This document shows, piece by piece, positions 1-8,400 of a stretch of 20,000 nt of DNA. Under the pieces are notes generated by a model. That model ran no database searches. It was not told the origin of the DNA and saw only the letters and a list, made by a program, of their open reading frames with translations. The position numbers were made by a program, and so were the translations under genes. Each line of letters starts with the position of its first letter. The stretch's first letter is position 1. Source of the DNA: Chromera velia (Eukaryota > Sar > Chromeraceae); NCBI GenBank assembly GCA_018398765.1, contig JAHBMJ010001950.1, positions 1 through 20,000 of the forward strand, in the 5' to 3' direction.

Positions 1-20
1 CCCCCCCCCCCCCCCCCCCC
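1..20. other. C homopolymer at window edge
   Basis: The first 20 bases are all C and they interrupt the open reading frame of the histidine kinase read on the minus strand, where the run would encode glycines directly after the dimerisation domain. A homopolymer in this place is more likely a contig end or sequencing artefact than coding sequence, but a genuine poly-G stretch cannot be excluded from this window alone. Confidence 0.6.
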
Positions 21-354
21 GGCCCCGCGATCTGCCGAATCTCAGTCGACGTCAAAAGCTCGGAATGGATCGCTTCAAATTCCACCAGCGCCATCATGGC
101 TGCGTTCAGGGGGTTCCTCAGCTCGTGCATTATGTACGCAAGAAACCTTTGCTTCGCATCTTCCGTCTGTTTGTGGAGCTCCAGGGCTCGTTTAGCCGTC
201 TGGATCTCCTTCACCAACGTCCGACTGACGATCCCGCGGAAACTTCCGGCGACTCCAGCGGTGAAAAGACCTACGGCCACAGCGAAAGCGTTCAGAATCC
301 AGAAATGAACACGCGAGAACTGAATCGACACGAGTATCATCTTGATGAGCCACC

Positions 355-400
<46 letters not shown>

Positions 401-891
401 ACGCACGCACAGAGACAGACAAAAAGAGAGCAAGAGAGCGAGAGTTGCACATCTCCGCTGCATGCATGAATCTTCTATATATGCGATCTCAGTTGGGGCG
501 AGCATGCGGGCATGCATGTATGGGTTCGCAGGACCCCCCCCCTGGAGACCCACTTACCAACGCTTCCTTGTTGATGGTGCTGGAGGCAAGCCGGCATTCC
601 TCGGGCTTCCTTCCTTTCCGTGGTGTCCACTGTCACCGTCAGATGAAGCAAGAGAATGAAGACTAAGAACCAGTAGAAGCTCCAGGCCTCTTTTTGCTGG
701 TGAGTCTTGAAGGTTGATATTTCTTTCGGCTGAAAGAAGGGAAATCCAACCAAAATCATACACACGGCCCACAAAAACCCAAAAATCGCCTGTTGAAGGC
801 CAAAAGCACCCGTCAACGCGAAGACGACGTCAACGAAGATGGTGGCGACAGCCACAGCTCCGAGGTATGGGGCGACGAAGTCCAGCTGCAT
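1..891 (-). CDS. Multi-pass membrane histidine kinase, 5' part (partial)
   Basis: Sensor histidine kinase of a two-component or phosphorelay pathway; the window keeps only the membrane part and the start of the HisKA dimerisation domain. Two exons can be joined: 558-891, then 1-354, with donor GTAAGT at 557 and acceptor GTGCAG ending at 355; the junction is phase 1 and stays in frame. Residues of roughly 8-53 form two hydrophobic segments, 69-88 a third and about 117-150 one or two more. A helical linker follows, then the H-box FLAYIMHELRNPLNA with the phospho-accepting histidine near residue 188. The usual SHELRTPL reads MHELRNPL here. The ATP-binding domain and any receiver domain lie beyond the edge. 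The ATG at 891 is preceded directly by an in-frame TGA. An alternative is that TGCAG at this point is an acceptor and the true start lies upstream. The family assignment is firm; the signal sensed is unknown. Confidence 0.85.
358..410. repeat. (AC)n/(GCAC)n microsatellite in kinase intron
   Basis: About 31 bases of AC dinucleotides run into GCAC tetranucleotides. It lies immediately upstream of the 3' splice site of the kinase intron, where on the sense strand it reads as GT repeats leading to the terminal GCAG. Similar GT-rich runs occur in other introns of this window. Confidence 0.9.
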
Positions 892-1785
892 TCATTTGCA
901 GGTCCATTGATTGATGCATGTACATAATGATGGACACGCACATTCTCGGTAACGAAGGGGGACGTCTTCATTTGTCCTGGCGGTGATTGCGCATTCCATT
1001 ATTGCATTGAATTTCCCTCCATCAAAGGCACCAGCACGCTTTCTTCGCTCCTCTCCTCGCTGTGCTACTTGCCAACTGTATTTTAATCGAGCTCGAGTGC
1101 CTGACCTGCTTGGAGAAGCACGCCTCCCGAAACTCAGTCTTCGGCTGCAAGCAGGCAGAAGCGAGGACAAGTGCAGAGGAGAATCAATGGCTGAGGGGGA
1201 TTGCTGATGACGTGAGCGAACCACTGTGCAAATTCGGACCATTTTGCCACTAATGGTATTTATCTTTGTCGTGTGTTCCAAGACGTCCCTGCATATAAGT
1301 GTTGCTCCAGTTGAATTTCCAGATTTCCGTTGGATGCTGCCAATGGCTCGTTTCAGTGGCAATCACTATACTCTCGACTCATAGGTGGATTGGAATGGAA
1401 TGTTAAGAGGCGGCATGTGTATGGGAGTAGCTAGCTCACCCTTTTTTTTAGGCGTCCGAATCCGGCCTTTCCTTTCACACGCGGGATACGCGTGCACGAG
1501 AGCTAGCTAGCGCACGAGCGCGCATCGCGTGCCGAAAAAATTCGGACGACGCGCAGAACGGACGAGCGGAATAGAGGCGTACACAAACTTTGTGTTTTGT
1601 CAATTCTGGCGATTCAGCTTCGTTCGGCTTCCCCAAAACGTAACACGGTGAGAGTCACACTGGACTCTAGAAGAGTTTTAGACACCCAACCAGTTAATTG
1701 TGGTTAATTGGGTGAGTGCCTCCGATTGACTGTCAGATATTGTCAGCATAAAACTTATAACAAAATCATAATTACAATTATCAAT
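892..1785. other. Intergenic region upstream of the kinase
   Basis: No convincing gene is seen. The short open frames here lack recognisable motifs. The stretch contains a 9-base inverted repeat (CGTCCGAAT at 1453-1461 and its complement at 1540-1548) around a CpG-rich stretch with alternating GC/CG words, and becomes AT-rich after about 1690. It probably includes the promoter of the minus-strand kinase, but no core element was identified. Confidence 0.5.
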
Positions 1786-1846
1786 TAATCAATCAATCAA
1801 TCAATCAATCAATAATCCAATCAATCAATCAATCAATCAATTGATC
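1786..1846. repeat. (AATC)n microsatellite, left block
   Basis: Around fourteen units of AATC with small interruptions (AATAATCC). A second block of the same unit lies at 2199-2222. The two blocks bracket a more complex, GC-richer sequence, which suggests that the tetranucleotide is the tail, or the target, of an interspersed element. Confidence 0.9.
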
Positions 1847-2222
1847 AAAGTAAAATGCTAGGTAAAAAAAAAAAAAATGAAACGATCAACTAAACTTTCA
1901 TTTATTCTCTAGTTTATTTTAGAAGTGTCTTGTGAGGCCTCGTGCATGATAAAGCAAACAAAAAGAGCGAGGAAGCCCAAATCACATGCCGTTTCAGATC
2001 AATTTTCAGGCCGGAAAGCCAACGCGGATCCAGAGCCGTGGCTCGAACAACGAACAATCATGCAGCAGCGGCCAGGGCAACAGACTCTGGCGGGCCCCGA
2101 GGGCGGGGTCTGATACCTCAGCTTAGGCTGGGGAACGCCCTGCCCTGCTAGCTCTGGCGACAGATAGACATAGCGGGAAGGCCCCAGGGCGGAACATATC
2201 AATCAATCAATCAATCAATCAA
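1847..2222. repeat. Unclassified interspersed element ending in (ATCA)n
   Basis: Non-coding sequence of about 350 bases between two AATC microsatellite blocks, followed at 2199-2222 by (ATCA)n. It is GC-rich in its second half and holds a short perfect hairpin (GAGCC-GT-GGCTC near 2033-2044). The layout, a unique body with a simple-sequence tail, is what short interspersed or 3'-truncated non-LTR elements look like. No reverse transcriptase fragment, clear tRNA-like head or target duplication was found, so the class stays open. Confidence 0.3.
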
Positions 2223-2299
2223 TTGCCGTAAAATACCTCCATGACACTACAAGCTACTTGAAAATTCTTTCGCTCTGGCGGATTTGACGCCGGATCAAC

Positions 2300-2479
2300 T
2301 TGAAAGTCTACGCCGCAGGCGTGGACTATGCTAGGGACTATGTTTTGAAAGTCTACGCCGCAGGTACGGGCTATGTCTTGAAAATCTTTACCACAAATGT
2401 GGACTATGTCTTAAAAATTTGTGCCGCAGATGCGGGCTATGTCTTAAAAATTTAAGTCACAGACGCGGATCGACTTTGT
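2300..2479. repeat. Degenerate 33-bp tandem repeat, five copies
   Basis: Copies start at 2300, 2345, 2378, 2411 and 2444. The last four are spaced exactly 33 bases; the first carries a 12-base extra piece. The unit begins TTGAAAGTCTACGCCGCAGG and ends CTATGTC. In the first copy GTCTACGCC-GCA-GGCGTGGAC is a near-perfect hairpin. Spacing is a multiple of three, and one plus-strand frame reads through all copies as an 11-residue repeat (LKVYAAGTGYV, LKIFTTNVDYV, LKICAADAGYV) until TAA in the fifth. There is no start codon and a stop lies at 2285-2287, so this is either a minisatellite or a relic of coding repeats. Confidence 0.8.
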
Positions 2480-2682
2480 TTTAAAACTCATGACTAATAA
2501 TTTTTAAAGTAAGTGTTTAAGGTTATTTTAAGGTCTCTCACTTCTCTATAAAACCTGTTGTATAAAAAATCTGCAATTACTTAGTTTGTATGCTTGACAA
2601 TCGCAAGTTTAACCAGTTTAGCATAGTGTGGCAGTGGATGGGCCGTAGAGCCACGTCGCTGGCGCGGACGACTTGAACTTAG
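2480..2682. other. AT-rich to mixed intergenic stretch
   Basis: No gene is visible. The first half is AT-rich and holds a TATAAAA word at about 2548, the second half is GC-richer and leads into the purine tract. Nothing further can be supported. Confidence 0.4.
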
Positions 2683-3004
2683 AAATAGAGAGAGAGGGAA
2701 AGAGAGAGAAGAAAAAGGAGAAGAAGAAGAATTGAAGAACAGGGGAAACAAGGAAGCGTGAAGGAAGCTAGGAAGGAAGGAAGAAGGAAAGAGAGAGAAG
2801 GGAGGAAGGAGGGAAGGAAGGAAGGAAGGAAGGAGGAAAGAAAGGAAGATAGGAAGGAAGATAGGAAGGAAGGAAGGGAGGAAGGAGGGAAGGAAGGACG
2901 GAAGGAAGGAAGGAAGGAAGGAAGGAAGAAAGGAAGGAAGGAAGGCTAGGAAGGAAGAAGGAAGGAAAGGAAAGCCAAAGGAAAGAAGGAAAGAAAGAAG
3001 GCAT

Positions 3005-3041
<37 letters not shown>

Positions 3042-3042
3042 A

Positions 3043-3078
<36 letters not shown>

Positions 3079-3292
3079 AAAAAAAAAAAAGAAAAAAAGA
3101 AAAAAAGAAAAACAGAAAGAAAGAAAGAAAGAAAGAAAGAAAAAAGAAAAAAAGAAAAAAAGAAAAACAGAAAGAAAGAAAGAAAGAAAGAAAGGAAGGA
3201 AGGAAGGAAGAAAGAAAGAAAGACAGAAAGACAGAAAGAAAGAAAGAAAGAAAGAAGAAAGACAAAAAGAAGGAAGACAAAACGAAGGAAGG
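2683..3292. repeat. Polypurine (GGAA)n/(GAAA)n tract, about 600 bp
   Basis: An almost uninterrupted purine strand: first GA and GAA repeats, then (GGAA)n from about 2760 to 2990, then (GAAA)n from about 3003 to 3260 with A runs and AAAAACAG interruptions repeated twice. Long open frames across it (poly-Lys/Arg/Glu on plus, poly-Phe/Ser/Leu on minus) are artefacts of the repeat. Homopurine-homopyrimidine DNA with this mirror symmetry is known to adopt triplex (H-DNA) structures and to stall polymerases. Confidence 0.95.
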
Positions 3293-3542
3293 AAGAAGTC
3301 CGGAGGGGGAGTACACTGGCAAAAGGTGAATCAAAGGACCGAATAAGTGCATAAAATAGTAGAGTAACTAAGTGAATCCTTGCACGGACGACATGCATTG
3401 AAGCCTCACCGCAAGCCCCTTGCATTAGCAACAGGCTTGGAATCGACAAAGGAAGTCTGAAAAACTTAAAATCATCTCATATAGACAGGGAGCTCCCCGA
3501 AACTTCATTGATGTGCACAGGATTGAATCAAAATCGTTAATT
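3293..3542. other. 3' flank of the VPS51 gene
   Basis: Mixed-composition sequence between the VPS51 stop codon and the purine tract. It presumably contains the 3' untranslated region and polyadenylation site on the minus strand, although no clear AATAAA was noted. No coding region is supported. Confidence 0.4.
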
Positions 3543-4855
3543 TCATCTTGGAGGCCTTTCCGATTCGTCCTTCTCCCTTTCCGATTGCCCCCTTTCTTGA
3601 AGGGCAGCTGCAATTTTGGAATCCTGTCCCGCTTTTTGAAGAAGTCGCCGGAGCTCCGTGAAGTCCTGAATGGAACAATCCATAGGCAAAAAATGAAAAA
3701 AAAAAGGGTTCATTGACAATATGGCAGAGAACATAAATGCACATTCGTTCATTTGTAAGTCGCTCATTCACGGATGCGCACAGGCACGCACAAACACAGA
3801 CAGACGTCAGAGGGAGGATGCGCTCTCTGTCCGCCCACAGAGAGAAGGGCAAAAAAAAAAACAGGATGCGGAATTTCAAATGGTTGTCTGTCTGTCTTTC
3901 TTTCTTTCTATCCTTTCTTTCGCTCCCTCTTTCTCGTTCTCTCGCTCTCTGTGGTGTGTGTGTGTGTGACAAAGAAATGCAAAAAAAAATGGAGAAGTCC
4001 GAGGCAAACATTTGGATGAAAAGCGCAAGGTTGCGCAGAGAAAGTCACGTCAGAAGTGAGGAGATAGGCGGACAGAACGCACACAGAATCTCCACACATC
4101 AGGCATACATGCCAACAGACTTTGATCGGAGCAAAGAGAACAAGCACAATAATCAACAGCAGGAAATCACCACATGAAGAAACATCATAAAGAAAGTGAC
4201 GCAGGGACGCTGCTCCTTGAGGCGAAGGCAGATGAAGAATTCAAGGTACCGGAGATGGAGAAAAAGAGTTGGTTGGCCTCTCTATCAGCCTCCGAATGAA
4301 AGGTGGCCATCCAAAAAGAAAGTCAGTGCATACACAGGCCCATGGGTAGTCCGCCGTACAACTTGCCGCCCTCACATTGTCCTCTGTACTTGCCTGCTGT
4401 GTCAGCATTACAAGGTGTCCGAAAAAAACAAAAGGATGAAGCAAATATACCCCCAACCGCAAGAACGCATCCAAAGCATCAGTCTGCCTCCTCACCTGCA
4501 TTTCCGCCAATTTCTCAGCAGCAAAGTCTGCGTCTAGTCTTGCCATCTCCTCAATGGAGGCAGAGAGGCTGTCGATGTCTGAGTGCATCTCGTCGGCTGT
4601 GCTCTTCACCTTCAGAGAGGCGTCTGTGGCACTGATGAACTTCGCATAGTTCTCATACACGAGCATCTGCAGATCCGCATTCAGGGTCTTCACCTCCTCC
4701 CCCACAACGTTGCACGCCCGCACGGCACCCTTCAGGTCCTCTTTTTGGAGAACGCGCCCTGCATACTTTTGAGCAGAGAAGGAGGGACAGTCCAGGTCGA
4801 TTGACGAAGAATCTTCCCTTTCCTGCCTGCCGGCTCCATGAGATCCTTTGTCCAT
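3543..4855 (-). CDS. VPS51: VPS51, GARP/EARP tethering complex subunit (short form)
   Basis: VPS51 is the shared subunit of the GARP and EARP complexes that tether endosome-derived vesicles at the trans-Golgi network and recycling endosomes. Exon 1 is 4496-4855 (120 codons, ATG at 4855, donor GTGAGG). It holds the family core: residues 19-36 resemble the leading 'D..F....Y...LL' element, and 58-78 contain LVYENYAKFISATD, the family hallmark, followed by a heptad-rich helix to residue 120. Exon 2 is 3543-3665, after a pyrimidine-rich acceptor ending TTCAG; it adds 40 residues beginning DFTELRRLLQKAG and stops at TGA. Both sides of the intron are phase 0. Exon 2 contains no GT before its stop, so it is probably terminal. 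The product would be 160 residues, close to the short yeast protein and far below the roughly 780 residues of animals. An unseen exon in the 830-base intron is possible. Confidence 0.85.
3890..3968. repeat. Compound CTTT/CT/GT microsatellite in VPS51 intron
   Basis: Pyrimidine repeats (TCTG, TTTC, CTCT) run directly into a GT dinucleotide tract. It lies in the VPS51 intron. The same order, pyrimidine repeat then GT repeat on the plus strand, is seen in introns of the TRAP1 gene. Confidence 0.85.
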
Positions 4856-5471
4856 GCTTCTGCTGCACCAATGTTCGATTCCAAGCCTGAGTTGAGTAAG
4901 ATCCCGAACACTGGAAATGCTGGACCACTTATGGTACTGTGGTGTGAGGGAGCGTCTTCTCGATCAAGAAGTTAGTTGACAGACATGAAACGGAGACTGC
5001 ACGCGCATGCAGAACCACCCAGGTCCGTTCAGCCTCAGAACCAGGTCCGTTATGTTTTTGAAAGACTGCATTTGTGCTGGCTGCACGACAGTCCGTCTTC
5101 ACGAATGACAGCAGTGCAGGTATGTACTATTGTATATATTGCTGATTGCTTTGAATCGATATCATGCACAGTCTGGCTGAAGTTGAAGTGGACATGCAGT
5201 CTGAGCGTGTAGACGGGAGTCACGCGGGAATCACGCGGGACATCGCGGGACGACAGACTCAGGTGGCGGCGCGTAGGCGGTCGCGCGGGTTAATTGTGGC
5301 GCGCCCCCGGCCACACCGCACACGAGGCGGTTTTTGGTGCTTTGGCATGAACTTACCGAATTCCGCAACGCGTACGTTCCTCTCTTTGTCGTGTACCCCA
5401 TCGACTTAAACCAAAAAGCTGACGCGTAGTAGGATTTGCCGACCAGATTGCTTTCTTCAAGACGTCCGAGG
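4856..5471. promoter_or_regulatory. Divergent promoter region between VPS51 and TRAP1
   Basis: The start codons of the two genes face away from each other across 616 bases, so both promoters must lie here. No clear TATA box was identified for either gene. The segment 5210-5330 is strongly CpG-rich, unlike the surrounding sequence, and holds an array of CGCGGGA words plus CGCGCGGG and GGCGCGCCCC. That segment is the best candidate for transcription factor binding. No gene is supported inside this interval. Confidence 0.6.
5223..5250. promoter_or_regulatory. Three phased CGCGGGA words
   Basis: CGCGGGA occurs at 5223-5229, 5234-5240 and 5244-5250, that is at 11- and 10-base spacing, one helical turn each. 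The first is CGCGGGAAT, whose complement ATTCCCGCG resembles the core of eukaryotic E2F/DP sites. The position, about 220 bases upstream of the TRAP1 start codon in a divergent promoter, suits a regulatory site. The factor is inferred only from word similarity. Confidence 0.45.
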
Positions 5472-8400
5472 ATGATTCGATCTCGACTGATCAGGTAAGG
5501 AGGAAACGAACCGGCTCCTTTCGAGCTTGTGACTTTGCTGCCGTCTCCTCACCATTCCACTCCCTGTGTGTGCAGGAGAGGCCTCCAGGCCCTCAGTAGT
5601 GCTCCGCTCGGGAGTCAACACTCTCTTCGGGTGCTTGTATGGCCCTCATGCCGCTCGTTCAGCTCCTCTTCCGCGTCTGGGGAAGGAGACGGCGCCGGCT
5701 CAGGAGAGCAGCACCAGTTCAAGGCGGAGACGAAGAAACTTCTCAACATTGTGGCACACTCTCTGTACACAGACAAGGAAGTCAGTCTGCGCGTTATTTC
5801 CTCTTCATGAACTTACACGTCTGGAAGACGAAACCTGCATCGGGCGTCCGTTCTTCCCACACAGAGAGAAACCTGATTACTGAATTGTTTTCCGTGCAGG
5901 TCTTCATCAGGGAGCTGATCTCGAATGCGAGCGATGCCCTTGAGAAGCTCAGGTTCCTCCAGGCAACCGGTAAAGGTCAGTCAATTGTCCTTCTCTCTGC
6001 ACTCCAGCCGAGAAGGGCTCCTGCTTTCGTTCAGGGCTTCTCTGAGTTGGTCAGCCTGCCATCCCGTCTCCCCATCAATCTGTCTGCCGGACGTTGTCTG
6101 CGTGTTTTGGTTTCTGATTGTTCGTTTCTTCCCCCTGTCGCGCTTCCCTTCTCTGAAATCTTGGCGTGCTCAGTTGAGGACGGACTGCTGGATGCCGAGA
6201 AGGCGCTAGAGATCCGCATCTCAGTCGACCCTGAGAAGAGAACTTTCACCATCGAGGTCCGTCTGGCGGGTAGGATGGCTGGGGTCTGGGAAGGGCGTGT
6301 GTGTTTTTGTGTATGCGGATTCTAACTTTGAAATTGGGCAGGGAGGAAGTCAGTGACTTTGAACGTTTCAGAGGCCAAGCCGGGCCTTCCCGTGTCGTTC
6401 TCGTATTGCTTTCCTTTTTTCAAGCACGTTAATATTAGCACTCCTTTCCCCCCTCCTGGCGGCATTTGCGGCACAACCTGGTATCCCAGTGGCATGCAAT
6501 CCCCTGGCCAGGGGGGTAGATGAAGTAAAAACTCGTTGGCTTTCGCTGTTCAGTCGTTACAGCTTTTTATGGATGAGTGTCCTGCACCCCTGAATTTCAT
6601 TTCCTTCCAGGACACTGGAGTGGGGATGACAAAGGAAGAGATGATCGACCACCTCGGGACAATCGCCAAATCGGGATCCATGTCTTTCCTCGAGGATCCC
6701 TCTCTAGACGCAAAGGACAAGGCCAACGCAATCATCGGACAGTTCGGTGTCGGGTTCTACAGCACATTCGTTGTGGCAGACAAAGTGAAGGTCACTTCCA
6801 GGGCCTTTCACCCAGACAGCAGAGGGTGGGAGTGGGAGTCGGATGGACTCGGCAGCTTCACTGTCACGTCAGTTGCTCTCTCTCTTTCTTTCTCTCTCCC
6901 TCCCTCTCGCTCTTTGTGTGTGTGTGTGTGTGTGTGTCTTCATGCCTGTTTGTCTCTCTGAGCGTCCGTCGATATGTGCCAAGCTGTCTACCAGTTTGGG
7001 TGTGCTTGCGCCAGCTTCCTTCAGCTTGTCTGCCTTGAGTCTCACTGTATCTTCCGCATGTCCTTCTTCTTGAGGAGGCCGGGGGGGGAGTCGAGGGGAA
7101 CCCAGATGTCCTCTTCGCCCATCGATATGTGCCCATCCCACTCTGCACCTGCAGTCGGCATGAACCTCTGTTTGCTGTTTCTGCGATTGTGAACATGAAC
7201 AAAATGCGCCCACGACTGCAGGGAGAAGTTCGACCTTCCTCGAGGCACCAGCATCACGTGTCACTTGAAGGAGGAATGCGGAGAATTCGCAAGCGAGCAG
7301 AGCGTCAAGGCCTGTGCAAAGAAGTTTTCTTCCTTCATCTCCTTTCCCCTAGCCGTCTCTGGTGAGGAGGTCACAGCACAAGAAGCTCTGTGGCTGAAGA
7401 GAAACGCAACCCCAGAGGAACATGAACGATTTTTCCAGTCAGTCAATTCTAATGCCCGGTGAGAGGAAGATGGGGTTCTTCGTGTGATGCACACATGGTG
7501 AAAGAGAACGAGAATCAGCATAGTCGGAAATCGAGGGAGAGAGTTTCACTTTTGCTTTTTTTGCAAGGAGGCAAAAAGAGGAACACAAACACGCCTCAAT
7601 GGAACAATGCTGATTCGGTCATTCTTACGACTGCTTTGAAGCTCTTTCTGTGAGGGTGTGCCGGTCGCTGTCTTCTCGTCCATCTCTTGCTCTGCCCCCT
7701 CACTCCCTTCCCCCCTTTCTGTCTGACCCGATCGATCCCTTCGTGCCCTCAGATTTCTCAGCGGCGACTCCTACTCAAAGCCCCTCTACTCGCTGCCCTT
7801 CCACACCGATGCGCCTCTCTCAATCAAAGTAAGTATCAATTGGAAGGCTGCGAAACCATTAATCAAAACAATTCTCCTGTGACTCTTTTTTACTCCCCAC
7901 GCACACGATATGTAGTCAGTTGAGGGGAAGAGGGTACAAATGTGTCGGGTCGGTGCTTTTTTGCTTCTCTTTCTTGCGTCTATTTTGCCACCGCAAAGCA
8001 TCCGTCTCTTCAGTCCACTGCCTGCTTTCCTCACTCTGCCCTTTTACACCTGCCTGCCTTCTTGCCTGTCTCTCTGTGATCGCCTGGATGCATGCAGTCC
8101 GTTTTCTACGTTCCCGAGACGGCCCCCATGCGTCTGTTCCAAAACACGCGGGAGGAGGTCGGGGTCTCTCTCCACTCTAGGAGAGTTCTCGTGAAGAAGG
8201 CAGCAACAGAAATCGTCCCTCGCTGGCTGGGATTCGTCAAGGGAGTCGTGGACTGTGATGACCTTCCTCTGAACGTCTCCAGAGAGAACATGCAGGTTGG
8301 TTGGTTTCTGGGGAATTGAATGAGTGGGTGGGGGGCTGAGGGCGCATAATTTTCTCACTCTGGTCCTCTTTGTTCGCCTGTTTTGTTTCTGAGTCCAAGA

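Noticed and set aside
892..1362. 156-codon minus-strand open frame directly upstream of the kinase
   Set aside because: No motif or plausible product. It could contain an upstream kinase exon, but no splice site pair gave convincing continuity.
2040..2150. Possible tRNA-type A and B boxes on the minus strand (TAGCAGGGCAGG and GTTCGAGCC)
   Set aside because: The boxes are about 90 bases apart, more than usual, and no tRNA fold or terminator was found; the match may be chance.
2758..3449. Long open frames through the purine tract (Lys/Arg/Glu-rich on plus, Phe/Ser/Leu-rich on minus)
   Set aside because: They exist only because GGAA and GAAA units contain no stop codons; no domain or start context supports them.
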